Assembly: GCA_020736575.1 (NCBI GenBank)
Contig: JAGPYM010000041.1
Span: forward strand, 124,001-188,000
DNA length: 64,000 bases
Source: Thelonectria olida
Lineage: Eukaryota > Ascomycota > Sordariomycetes > Hypocreales > Nectriaceae
Direction: 5' to 3'
Shown piece after piece: positions 1 through 12,017 of this stretch. A program made the position numbers and the translations under genes. The first letter of the stretch is position 1, and each line of letters starts with the position of its first letter. A model generated the notes under the pieces. The model had not been told where the DNA came from. It saw nothing but the letters and a program-made list of their open reading frames with translations, and searched no databases.

Positions 1-286
1 CCAGAAGATCACGCCCCTGGATGAATTGTGTCAGGCTTTCCTTTAACTATTGTTCCCAGGTGATCTGCCTAAAGACAGCTTATGCACAAGGTATCGACGA
101 GTAATGGACAGCGTCTTGACAAGAATGTCGAGCCCGGGGAAGCTCGGTCTTCGCGACTATCGCAGCCTACAATAGAGTCGAAGGGACGAGTGAACCCTTC
201 GCAACAATCTTTGTTCTATGAACTTCACGGTTGGATCTCTATGAATTGAGTAAGAAAAATAACATCATATATCTACAGATTTTTTC

Positions 287-3200
287 CTATGGTTCAGAAG
301 TCAAGTCAATTATATCGCTGTCAACGCCAGAGTCAAGCTCGGCCCGGGACACGATGGGTCCTTGCTTCGGGTCGGGCGACCTGCTGTGAGTCGAGGCCAG
401 ATGATCCGTAAAACTGACGGAGCGACGATATTTTTTCTGACACCAAGGGCAAAGGTAAAGGCCTTTTGTAAGAAATGCAGATATTAGGGGGTTTTCATCT
501 TGACTTCCCGTCAATTTTCGCAGGCGATCGAGAAAGTATGGTGGGACCTCGTGCGGCGGCTGGCCAAATCGTGGCTCACCCGTTTGTAGTTGAATGCTGT
601 ATGGAAATGGAACTCTGACTGGTGGTTTGAGTGGGGGTTTGTCTGGGGATATGACTGAGGATTGCTCGCGTATCAAGTAGAGTGTTCCTAAGTTTGAACT
701 CTTAACAACATTCGTATTTCCAGACGGAACGTGGGCAGTTGGAACTTGGGGAGTCTGAAGCTTCGGCGCTTGTATCTGGCCGATAGGGGGTGCTGAGGAA
801 TTGGCTTCAGTATTGACGGGAACAAAAGCCCCAGCACCGGGTTGTGTACTCGGAACTTGACCTGGCGGTATCCCGGGCTCTCGAGATTGTGATCCACTTG
901 TCGGAACTGTGACCGGGGGTTTCAAAGTCAAAGCGCGGAATGTTCTTTGTGAAACCCTGGAAAGAGAGACATATGCAGTTCGATCGTCGGCGCCAGGAGG
1001 TATCGCTACCTGTGGCCTGCCCGTTGGATCTGAAGCTATGATAGGAGGTTTTGGTTTTAGTGTGCGGAATGTTCCTGATAGTGAAGTTTTGGGAACCTCG
1101 GTGTCTGTCATGGAATCTTTGGGCTTCTGGGACACCGACATTCGTATGTGGTTGCAACTGGATGTTGAGGAGTGGGGTTCGTTATCAGGTGGAATGAGAG
1201 CTCCAGCATGCCATTGAGCAGTTGGAGGTCGAGCTGGGGGTAGCTGCGGTTGTGATGTTTCGAACCCATGCATTGCTTTCGGAAACTTGAGTTCGATTGA
1301 CTTTGTTTTCACCTTGAGTAGGTCGGCTGCCATGTGATTGGACAAGGCGCGTTGAATCTGGCGTTGATGGATGCGTACAGGTGACGTGAGAGGTTGCATG
1401 CTTTGTGAGCAAGCTATGCTGTTACTCGTTGACGAAGATGTGGCATCTCTTTGCGCGATTTGGTCGTCAGAGTGGATGTTTTGGCGTTCATTTACTGTAG
1501 TTGGCTGATCTTCATCAGACAATTCGTCTTCTAGACTTGAGATTGAAATCATCCCGGGCTCGGACAATTGCGAGTGAGTGCCAAAACTACCAGGTTGTTC
1601 CGAACTTGCAGTGCTCGCCAACGCAGGCTCAGGTGATAAGGCGCGTTGGATATGGTGTTGATGGATGTGTACCGGTGATGTAGAAGGGTCGTTGCTTCGT
1701 GTGGTGCCTTTGTCATTGTGCTTAGTTGAATCGCCACTGTCAATCTGTATCGTGTCGTTGGCAGTTTGGACACTTGGCGGTTCACTTGCTGTGATCGGTT
1801 GGCCTTCGTCCGACATTTCAATTTCTGAACTTGAGATGGAGATTACTTCAGAATCGGCCATTTGTGAGCGAGCATCAGTGCTGATAGTTTGCTCTGCGTT
1901 TGGAGCGCTCCCCAGCTCAGGCTCAGGTGCACTCGCGTGGCAACTTCGATCGCGTTGCTCCAGCTGGGGGTCTTGCGAGAGAACTTCTGATTGCACACTT
2001 GGGGACAAAGAGGCTTCCCTTTCCTGGGAGAATGGTTTGGCTGCCGACTCCTCCACTAATTGGTTCAAGTCGATAGAAACAGACATGGCAGGACTTCTGG
2101 TTCGTGCGACGCAGGATGAAGACTCTGTCTCATGATCTGCTTCGTCTTCTATCGTCGTTCGGTAATTTTCTTCTAGGTCAGCCATTTGCGAGCGAGTGTC
2201 GAAACCGGTGGTTTGCTCTGCATCTGAAACGCTCCCCAACTCGGGCTCATGGGCATTCCCGCAACAATTTCGATTGACGTTCTCCAGCTGGGAATCTGGT
2301 CGGGATGTTTCTGATTCCATGCTTGGAGATAAAGAGACTTCCCTTTCTTGAGAGATTGATTCGGTAACAAGCTCCTCCATCAATGGGACCATGCCATCTG
2401 AGGCGGATATGATAGGACTGCCACTTCCCGCGACAAAAGATGAAGACGTTGTCTCAGAATCTGATTCGACTTGATGGTGGTTTGGTTAGCATGAGCCGCA
2501 GCCAGGGCTTCATGGGTAAACTCACCGTCTGACAAAGCAGTAGAGCTTTCGCTTGCGGTGTCGGCCTGTTCTTCTAAGCGCTTCCGGAGGAAATTCCTTG
2601 CAAACTTCAAATTCGGCACAAGACGTGGCGAGGCATCAAACACACTCAATTCCTGCAAATCTCCTGCCCTCACCCAATCAGCAGGGCTTCCATCTGGGAA
2701 CTTGTTCCCGCCAAAGTATATGACAGCAAATTCCCGCTCCATGACACAAGGCCCGCCATGTTCGTATCCCTTCTTCCACTTGAGATCTTTGGTTTCTGGA
2801 TCGTACTCGTAGCACTCCGGAATGTGGTCCATCAAGCCAAGGCTCTCAAGTGTACTTGGTACCCCGAATTCCTGTAGGCCGATGTGAGGTAGAAGAAGCG
2901 CGGGCAACCAATCTCTCGTCATTTCCCAGTACGCCAGATAAATTCGGCCTGGAATTGGGCTGGGGATTCCCTCGTGCCTTCTTTGCTTTGATTGCCGCTT
3001 GAGAACGCCATGTCGGTCAACTCCAGTCCGGCTGCATCCCTTGGTGGTAAACTTTGGTCTCTTCTCCAATCCCAAGGTCTGTCGTCCAGGCATTCCATCC
3101 GCGATGCAGGCAATTGAACGCTTCATGCCACTCTGGCCGGCTTTAAAAGCAACAGAATTATTCTTCTCCGCCAGTTCGGCGTTGCAGTTCAAAACCTTAA

Positions 3201-3777
3201 TCCCGAAGTGCTCGACGACGACGACATTAGATAGATTTCGTAGCCAACGATGCTTCTTACTCCTCAGGTGGGCCGCAGCACCTCTAAGAGGAGGATACAT
3301 GAAATCATGCTCATGCTCATCGCAACGTAGAATAAACCACGATCCGTTGCTATTTGGGAACTGGATGATGATTTGTTTGACTGGGGCGTTGCCATCTTGA
3401 AAGACTTCGTCGAAAGGTATGGATTTCGTTGTAGGTGTGGTGTTTCGATGCCAGTCTTGTTCTGTTGGGCCATTCTGTGTAAAGTTGACCGGTAGCATCT
3501 AATCTTACGTATCATTACGCTGTTGACAAGACGTCTGGCACGGTTCACTCACAGGAAAGGGCGCGCAGACAATAGTCTCCTCTGTGGCTGAGTCGAAATC
3601 ATCGGACTGTGTTGTAGGACTGGGCGGAACTCGCGCTGTCTCGACATTCGGTATTGAAAACGGGGCGCTCAAAAGATTACGGGAAATCGAGTGAGGCGAT
3701 TGGAGGCCGGGGTACTCCATTGACGTCTTTGTCGGCGCGGCGTCACCGGGACGCAGATCAAGACTTGTCTGCGCCAT
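287..3777 (-). CDS. Large zinc-finger protein with repeats and SUMO-interaction-like motifs
   Basis: Three exons (3777-3553, 3474-2526, 2469-287) give 1118 residues. Both introns (78 and 56 nt) start GTGAGT and end CAG or AAG, and both keep the frame. The N-terminal half has a degenerate finger (Cys126, His144, His150; HLRSKKH) and a conserved-looking block around residues 250-380 (GRIYLAYWEMTRDWLP, AVIYFGGNKFPDGSPADW). The middle is Ser/Pro-rich and repeated: SQEREVSLSPS near 431 and SQEREASLSPS near 539, then SPVHIHQHHIQRALS near 656 and SPVRIHQRQIQRALS near 754. VISISSSEIE (600) and MISISSLEDE (698) resemble SUMO-interaction motifs, and SDIIDLTSE at the C-terminus is a textbook one. A clean CX2CX12HX4H finger lies at 1065-1086. 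I infer a nuclear, SUMO-linked regulator; no exact function can be assigned. It is divergent from the DUF3716 gene across 1.8 kb. Confidence 0.8.
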
Positions 3778-5587
3778 ACCGAGATGAAATAGTCAAAGGC
3801 TGACAAAAACGCGACCAGCGAAAACCGAGTTGGAAATTGAGCTGGCAGCTTGAGTACGCACCCTGTTGATAAGAAAATGTGAACTAATGGGTGTTGGTCG
3901 GACTGGGCGAAGCACTCTCTTTATGACGCCTGGATCAGGATCCGACAGTCTGGTTCAGGATATCATTGGCCGTCTGAGGACTGTGCTTATGATTGTTGGC
4001 CGACTACTCCGTGAGGTGCCAGGCCGCACTGTAATCCACACACAGTAATGAAACCGCAACATGATGCCCCAACAAGGACTGTCTGTCAACAGGTAGCACC
4101 ATTTAACTCCACCGTAACAAGGCCGGCGAGGGACTGTGATCTAGAGTGGAAAGAAGAGCTGGACGGTAGGCATGCTTAAGTGAATACTGCGGTGTAACTA
4201 TCGTCAAACAAAATTTGAACCGTAGTTGTTGGTCAAGGACTAAACCAATTATTGGCCGACCGAGCGGCGAGGGCGGCATTGTAACCAACACCGATCAACT
4301 ACGACAATTGACAGCACCGTTATTAACATGGTAAACCCGGGAGCATCACTAAATAATAACTAACCGTAATTACCTCGGCCATAATCATATATAGACGAGA
4401 GTAATCATACATGAAAAAGAGCAACCATACATGAACTGAAACTGTACTATAACCATACCCAGACAATAATGGCACCGTAAACAACTGCATCAGAATGCCT
4501 CGGGTACCCAGAACTTCACCGCAATGATGCTCGACCAACAACCGCACTGTGATCACACCTCAGGACAATGTGCCTCAGACCAAATCATTACTGGACCGTT
4601 GCTGCGGGGCAGATTTGTTTCCGTCTCTCAGCTGTAGGTAATTAATATCATGTGCAAGCTAGTTCCAACACTTTTGCAGGTTGTCGTAGAGTTTAACAGG
4701 GGCCTGGACTTGACATTACGCTGTCGAACCTTGATCGCAAGTCAGCTCCAGAGAAGCCTTTTTTCCAGTTCAAGCGAGACTGCCATGCGTTTACCTTGAG
4801 GATCATTATCTAAATTTTTGATTTGGTGGGCAAAAATGCACATTGAGGACTCTGAGGCCATCTCCCTGCCACAAAGTGTGCTTTTGGATGGCAGACATCT
4901 GTCTGTGTGGCCTCTGTTTTCTTGGCTGTCTGTTAGTAGGTTGGTGTTGGTTGGTGCTGTTGGTGGGTGGCAACACCAGCCCGACAGGGGCGAAATAGTG
5001 GGTGTGGGACTTCAATTCGAAACTCGGATTGGATCGAATGGCAATGGCAAGGTGGGGACATAGTTGATGAAAAGCTGCAACCCCTTGTTTGTGTCCCTAC
5101 GCAAATGATAAGAAGAGCTAGTCGGACCGCCATAATGTTGACCCGTGAATCCTTCAATTCCCCCGGTCTGTGGGAGGTCCATCCTGTCCGTTCCTAGTGA
5201 TGGTTCTCCTGCCCCGTTAGTACTCAGATAGGCGACAGCCGCTGCTGCAAGAAGTTGTGGCCCTGCAAAATCCCTCACACTAGCATAGCACCAACAGGGC
5301 ATGCATGCAAAGGGAAAATTTTTGCTGGGGGAACAAGACACCACCCGTTCCACCTGTGCCCGCTGCTCTGATGGTCGGTGGAAATAGCGATCCATCCGTT
5401 ATACAATCCCCCCCGGTCGCCAACCCGCAGCAGCAAGGTGCGCCTTCTTCTGCTTCGCAGCCTCAGGGCGCCCAGCTGCAGAATACCACGCAACGTGTAC
5501 GCACTATAGCTACACACGCCGCGCACCGCGAGGAGGTCTGCTCCCGTCCTGCTGTTTTTTTCCGGTTCGCGTCACAACCAACTCGGC
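3778..5587. other. Divergent intergenic region, no gene seen
   Basis: This lies between the starts of the zinc-finger gene (-) and the DUF3716 gene (+). Open frames here are short and overlap on both strands, and none shows a recognisable domain. From about 4020 to 4560 a loose motif of the type CACYGTRAY recurs roughly every 40-80 bases. An upstream open frame at 5305-5595 overlaps the DUF3716 start codon at 5588 in another frame; it is Pro/Gln-rich and could be leader sequence or a lost exon. Confidence 0.5.
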
Positions 5588-7303
5588 ATGACTAGCGCCG
5601 AGGAGGCCGCCGCTTGGGAGGCTCCTCCCGCGGATGAACACAAGTCAGTCTGGGATGAGACGGAAAGAAACTTCTGGTCCAACCTACGTCAACGGCAGGA
5701 TGCCGACCAGGCTGTTGCCGACCGGGAGTTCAGACGCGCCACGACAGACCTCAAGACTGAGCTTGGCGACTTGACCAGACAACGGAGTCAACTCAGCGAT
5801 CTCCAACAGCGTCTTGCCAAGGACCTCGCCAAGGTCGACGAAGAACTCGCCTCAGTCACCGACTCATGCGAAGAAAAGGCGGATAAATTAAATCGCCTCG
5901 AGCAAAAATATCACGATGTACAGCAGGCGCGTGTCGAGACGTGTCAAAAGGTGGTCAAGACCATGCGGAGTTTTTTTCGGCAAAAGAAAGACGAAGATCC
6001 GGACGAGGAGAACACCCATCAGTTTGATCTGGTTAGTCTCGCGTCACTCCCGGCAACACGTCTAGATCAACCACTCGTGAATGGGACTTCAGGGCGGGGG
6101 ATCGTGGACACGAGGCCGACTACGAACGGCACGCCTACAAACGGCATCACTGCCGCGGATGGGACGCCCATGGAGGGCATTGAATATCAACATGAGGATC
6201 GGACCAGAGAAAAACCTGTCGATGCCATCGTAGACGTTGTCGACGCCGACGGAAATGTGATCGGCCCGCTAGAGCGCGTCGAGCCCTGGAACCAATGGGT
6301 CGAATCCATCATGGAGCTCGAGATCCGAAGACCCGTCAAGATCCGCCGCAGTCGACGTTTCAGCGATACGCATCTTGCCACTGTCTACGACCGCGCCGAA
6401 CCTAAGGGCGTCAAATGGCTGTCTTGCATGATCCAGGCCACGGGTCAGATCCAGTCCAAGCGATGCCAGTACTGCGAGAAGAACCAGGGGGCCTTTGACG
6501 ACTGCGTCATTGTGGGTGGTGAGCTGTTCCAGAAATGCGGCAACTGCGAATGGAATCGACAGCGCTGTCATGGTGCGTCAGGAGATACCATTGATGTGCC
6601 TTCGGCGAGACGGTGGTCAAGGTCACGCAGAGAGACGAGGACGTTGCTGGGTGGTGCTCCGGCTCCCCAAGAGACGGAGAGTGCTCCAGAGAAGGCAGAT
6701 AACGCGGCGCAGGAGAAGAGAAACACCCCTGAGACGCAGACGAAGATTGTGGAAACTAATAATGATTCGCCGTCGGAAACGAGACACGATCACCAATCAG
6801 AGCCAACTGAAGAAACCATGAGTACCGAGAACACTCGAAGCATCATAGACGCGAGAATTGCGCAGGAGGCGACAACAATCCTTGAAGCCCAAGATCGAGC
6901 AGAAGCTGAGATTTCTGTCGCCCCGCCTCGATATGAGGAGCCCCAACTGCGTCATCACCAGAATCAGGCCCCTCAATGGTCGCCCACTTCCCGCTTCATC
7001 CACTCCCACCAATCACCCCAGCCGGACACTGTTCAGCCAAGCACCGAGGTGGACACGACGATGAAGGGCCACCCCGTTCCCACCGGTAGTCTAACAGTCC
7101 GCAAGCCCGAACAGATTCCCACGTCTCAAGAGTATCGAGTGACGCCTGGGTTTACCCCCGCGAACGCCCGAAATAGGCCTCCCTCGGTTGATCGTCCGAT
7201 CCCAACCTCTATGCCCATCGATTCGCCACAGCCGTCTGAGGAGGCTGCTGAGGAGCCATTGGAAGAAATTACACGGGAGACTCTCGAGCTTAAGGACGAC
7301 GGT
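5588..7303 (+). pseudogene. DUF3716 protein, 5' part of a transposon-split gene
   Basis: The open frame runs 572 codons before hAT sequence begins at 7304; it then reads 16 more codons through the transposon end to a stop at 7354. Residues 15-135 are strongly charged and heptad-like (coiled coil). Residues about 274-330 hold the cysteine-rich DUF3716 fold typical of fungi, with CQYCEKNQGAFDDC followed by CGNCEWNRQRC. The rest is low-complexity, Pro/Glu-rich linker. The likely 3' part is at 10550-11149 in a compatible frame. Function of the family is unknown. As it stands the gene can only make a protein truncated at the transposon border, so I call it disrupted; a truncated product could still be stable. 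Confidence 0.7.
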
Positions 7304-10300
7304 CAGGGTTCAAAGCCACTACACTCCACTACACATTCGAGGATATGGAATTGATGTGGATGATGACTAAGATCACGGCGGTGGAATGGATGGATATGGA
7401 TCCATTATGGATGTGAATCCACAATGTGGAAAGGATTTCCACATGACGAGCAAGGGATTTACTCCCTTGCATAACTCAACCCCTGGCATATCGCATCATT
7501 CCCTCGAAGGTTCTGTCAGTATCTGATCCAACTGCCCGATCAATCCTGCACGTAGCCAACTGCGTAAAGTCTGGCACAGGCATATAGTTGAAGCATCTAG
7601 CCGATTCCTAAGCCTCGTAACCATCTGCCCAGCCACTGAAAATAACCTCTCACACTCTGCTGACATAGGGGCCACAGTCAGTAAATCCAGGGCCATCCTA
7701 CTCAATTTGGGGTACTTGAGCCGCCTGGTGTGCCAGTATTCGTATGGGTCAGTAACGAGGGCGTCAGAATCGTCGATATTGCGTTGCCACTGATCGTACT
7801 CATCGAGATTCAACCCTCTGTACAATGACGAAGGAGATGCCCCGGCAGACTCGTCAATAGCCTGATTCTGAAGAGTTAGCCCTCGTTTGCTGTTACGCCA
7901 GGCTGTAAACTTGTTCCTCGAGGATTTAAGACGTTTACTTGCAGGTAAATCAGAGTCTTGATCTTCAGAAAATAAGTCCTTGTATTCGCATTCCCACAGA
8001 TCCTGAATAATCGCTTTGGCTTTGATAATCCACATCTGCCGCTTAGCATCATCACCCCACAGATCGTCGAATAATGCCCAGCGGTAAGCAGGATGGAGAG
8101 CCGCCGCGCCGTAGATCACAGGACTGTCGTTGAGGTATTGATAATACTCATCGAGCTTTATCCAGCCTAGGTTCATATTAACGGCGAGATGCCCGGAGTC
8201 AGGGAGGCCAACGGCTATCTTTTTGGCAGATTCGAGGGACTCGAGAAGATATTCGTACGCGTGAAGAAGATCCCAGCTTGTACCTTCGAGTCGTGACTCG
8301 GTTAGCCATACCAATTACAGGCTGACTCCATCCAGCCAGGACTTACCGGATAATGGAAGCTCAATCTCATCTTCTTGACCTTGCTTTTGGTGTTTCCTCT
8401 GTCCATCGCCCTCCAAGGCTTTGACTACTAGCTGAAAGTCTAGTAGGATATCGCGGAGCGCCTGGAGCACACGCCAGTCGCCGCTTGAAATCCGGTTCTC
8501 TTCCTTCAAAAAGAACGGCATCCTGGCACCCTTCCTAACGGAACCACTTTTCGTAAGATTCGCTTTGTTCCACTCACTCAACGCTCGCTGGATAAAAGGG
8601 TCGTAAAACGGCTGCAAAACGAGAGCCCGGTCGATCATGGCTAGCTGGGAAAGCCAACGGGTAGCGTTATCTAATACAACGCCAACAGGATCATGCATTT
8701 GGATCGCTGGATCGTCGGATAGTTGTGATTCGACCTGCTGGACTTTTTTAAGGACGTCGGTCCAGATATCGGATCTGTTAACCTCCTGCAAATGCACTTA
8801 AAATAAGCCGGAAAACAGGAAAGTTAGAAAACAAAATGTAGTAAAAATAAGAACAAAATCGGCTTACCACAGCGAAGTTATGCCATTTACCCACTGGCCC
8901 CCTTTTGCGCCACTGCTCATGTTCCCTCGCCGCCGTCAATTGGCCATCGTAGATCTGTTGCTCGAACGCGTTTGGATCTTGGCCAAATAGCATGTGTTTC
9001 ACCACTATATTGACAACATGGCCAATGCAGCGAACCCAGCGCTTCTTCCAGTCGAATCCTAGCTCACGGCCCAGCTCTTCCATCGTTGTTTTGTTATTCG
9101 AGGCGTTATCCAGCGTAAAGTAGCCCAGCTTATCCCCAATCTCGAACTCCCGGACGATGTCGAGTATCTGCTCAGCGATGTTCTCGCCTGTGTGCCGGCC
9201 TAGTAGCTCCGGAAGGCCGAGAACGCACTTCCGGGGCCTGTTATCCAGATTCCTGAATATACAAGTAACGCCGTAAAGAGCATGCCTGTTCCCGGATCGC
9301 CATCCATCAAACTGGATATGGATCTGGCCTGGGCTCTTCCGAAGCGTCTCTCGTACAGCCAATTTATTCGCGTTGAATTCTCTTTCGGCGATCGCGCGCA
9401 CCGTTACATCGGATATGTGAGCTTCTGTAATGGAAACAGAAGGGTTGAGATATTCGAAGATCGCTCGCAGGTCAGGATCTTTCGCGGTGGTGAACGATCG
9501 ATTCGTGTTGACGATCCAGTTGACGATCATCTGTTGAAACGCGGCTTTATTAAACCGCTTGATCAATAGATTCGTTATTTCTTGATCACGGGGGACCTCT
9601 GGATCCAATCGAAGTAACGTAGCAATTGAGCGGGCGGGTGTTGCAACTGTAGATTTCAGGGCCTGCCTTTTACCTGAAGGATCGACTATGCCGTTGTGAT
9701 CCTTGAACAAGTGGCTCTCAGCGTTCTGCAGGCCCTTATAGTTGTAATTCTTCGGCCTCGGATCCTTCCGTTTAATACACATACAACAGACCCAGCGGCG
9801 CTCCTTCGTTGCTGTATTCTGAATGTCGTACCCAAAGCGGTAGACCCATTGACGCGTTTGGCCATCTCTTTCGGACAAAGTCCAGCCTCTGAACAAGCGA
9901 AATAGCCGTTGTTCGTCTTCTTCTGTTCGTTCGGGGATCGCCGCCGTCGATTTCCCTTGCGCAGAGGGCTCGAGAGTAGGTGGTCGAGAATCGGGCTGAT
10001 AGTTGGCCATTGTGATACGATATTTGCAGCTGAAGATTTGTCGCCAGTCAGAAATGAGCCAAGGTACCGGTGGTCAAACGCAGTAGCATTGTCGGACAAA
10101 TAAGGTCCACATAGTCGGAGGTATAGTAGCATCAGCCAATTGATGATGATTATCTGAGAAACGCGTCCTCCATGAGGAAATGCACGGGATCGTGCAGCTC
10201 TTTATTCTGCCAGCCAGGCAGCTGCGGTCGCGAGCAGCATCATAGGAACAGCTGAACAGCCATTCCAGGTAGCTTGATACCGGTAGGGAACAGGTATGCG

Positions 10301-10549
10301 TTGTCTTAAACCGGGCATATTAGTTAGCAAATACTTTAAACTCAACCTATTAACTAGGGGTTCTGTGGTATTTGTAAACCTCCGCTAAGATTAAGGAAAT
10401 ATCAACTGCATTCCACAATTTCCACATGTGGCCCGGCTCCCGTGGAGTGGTAGTAAATCCACAACTAGCTCTGATGGAATGGAGTGTATTTGATATGGAT
10501 CCATATGTGAGTCCATATGTGGGTTTTCGTGGAGTGGCTTTGAACCCTG
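7304..10549 (-). mobile_element. hAT transposon 1 with intact transposase
   Basis: Terminal inverted repeats are CAGGGTTCAAAGCCACT at 7304 and its reverse complement ending at 10549. Subterminal regions are dense in GTGGA/TCCAC and ATATGGATCCATAT motifs, as expected for transposase binding sites. The single transposase gene inside has no stop or frameshift. The 8 bases outside each end (7296-7303 and 10550-10557) do not match, so no target duplication is visible. That points to an ectopic recombination or a deletion after insertion. Both flanks read as coding sequence of one DUF3716-type gene. Confidence 0.85.
7496..10010 (-). CDS. hAT-family transposase
   Basis: Three exons (10010-8868, 8785-8347, 8283-7496) with introns of 82 and 63 nt (GTAAGC..TTGCAG and GTAAGT..CGAAG) join in frame to 789 residues. 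The N-terminus holds a BED-type zinc finger (residues about 45-110; CCMCIKRKD, then H-x4-H in ESHLFKDH). The RNase-H-like catalytic core follows (FTLDNASNNKT; VLDNATRWLSQL). The hAT C-terminal dimerisation region is clear (YEYWHTRRLKYPKLSRMALD, MSAECERLFSVAG). It moves the element by cut-and-paste with 8-bp target duplications, as known for the superfamily. All expected regions are present, so the element may be autonomous. The start ATG at 10010 is the first in the frame. Confidence 0.88.
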
Positions 10550-11149
10550 CATTCCCGCCTTCGCGCAGCCGCTGAGAAAAGAATCACTCTTACTCCGGCT
10601 CAGAGGAAGCATGCAGAAGTATGGACCAGAGTCGTAAAGGAAGATCGCTGGTTCGAACAAGCCATGTGCCATGGATCGAATCCGTTTCTTGTTGGTCCGG
10701 ATCTTGGGGAATCCTCTGACCCGTCATATCTTGCACTAGTGACGCCCGAGCCGCCGACCGGGGTCTTCGAATTGGACTGTGGGGACATATTACATAACCT
10801 TCAGGTTGATGAAGCTCATGACTACAACGAAGACACTGGCGATGTGACTCTGAACGATGGCAGAACCACTCTTAATATCTGGCAGCCGAAGCACAGGGGC
10901 AGTCTCTCACGAGTTGTCGATCTCCAGGCCAGACTGACACGAACCGGACCGAACGAAAAGAAAACAACAGCAGCTCTTTCTCTCCGAAGTCCGACAGTTG
11001 ATATTTTGAGGTGCGACGGAAAGTACAACAAACACCTCCTTAGAGCTGCCATTTCTCAGCATGTTGGGCCAAATGGTGACCTGGTCATCTGGGAATTCGT
11101 CGATCATACCATAGCCTCAAGGTACGGTGGATACGAGGGTGGTGACTGA
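10550..11149 (+). pseudogene. Probable 3' part of the split DUF3716 gene
   Basis: The frame is open directly from the transposon border and stays open for 199 codons to a stop at 11149. It starts with RITLTPAQRKHAEVWTRVV and continues through a methionine at 10664. If the transposon were absent the 5' part (ending at 7303, codon complete) would continue here in phase. The composition (acidic, NGRT-type turns, no low complexity) looks like real coding sequence. I do not recognise a domain. Linking it to the 5' part is inference from frame and position; the lack of a target duplication leaves room for loss of some gene sequence. Confidence 0.55.
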
Positions 11150-12017
11150 CGAGTATAACATTGATATTTGTTCATTACATTGGGCTTGAGCTTTGCGTTT
11201 TCTTCTTTTCCTCTTTCTGCAAAGTTATCCTATTTATCGCAGCTCTTTCCGGTGCAATACTACATCGTATGTTTCTACAATACTACAGGATCTATTTAGT
11301 CAAGTGTTTCATAGGAGACTCAACCTTGGCGTTCGTGGTGTTGGTAAGGTCGGTTTGACGTGTAAAATCAACACCAATCGCGTCGCACATTGGTCTGGAT
11401 CAGTCAGCTGTGACGATATTTGTGTTCATGCTTCCTATCAGAGTCGCGAGTGTAACTTCTACGCATCGATACCTCTGTAAGCGCCTACGATGATTCGACA
11501 CGAGTTTAGCACGTCTACTATAGATTCGATATCGAATCAAGCACCTGTCATTCGATTCGATGCCAAGACTCGATCGAATAGATGACTAATCCCCGTGAAG
11601 GTAGAGAACGTTAGAGGAAGTTGTGATTTGCCAGTAAGAGGACCCTCTGACATGGAGTGATTCAAATCTGGTTCGAGTAAGGGCAATAGGCAACACGAGG
11701 AAGCACATGAAGGGAGTATGAAACATAGCGGTAAGGCCCTATAGGAAATGTTCCTCCGGGCGGAATAAACATCATCATTATCATCGTGATTTGGGAAGAG
11801 ACGTCGCAGAACAGAGTTAGTTTGTGGAAAACATATATTACTAGGCAGATCAGAAGTCGCTCGTGCCTTCAGCGACGCAAGTACATCAACTCATTTGTCA
11901 TCATTTAGGCTAAGCAGCGGCAGCGAAGGCGTGTAGATCCCACTCTTGCTCCACGATCGAATGCACTGACCCATAGCCACTATCTCCCTCCCCAACCGAT
12001 TTCCCAACAGCGATGCC
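11150..12017. other. Gene-free stretch
   Basis: No coding frame with a recognisable domain. Around 11500-11590 there are many ATTCGAT-type words, including the perfect palindrome ATTCGATATCGAAT. Otherwise nothing is supported. Confidence 0.4.

Noticed and set aside
909..2135. Plus-strand frames opposite the zinc-finger gene
   Set aside because: They mirror the Ser/Pro-rich coding strand and have no start context or domain of their own.
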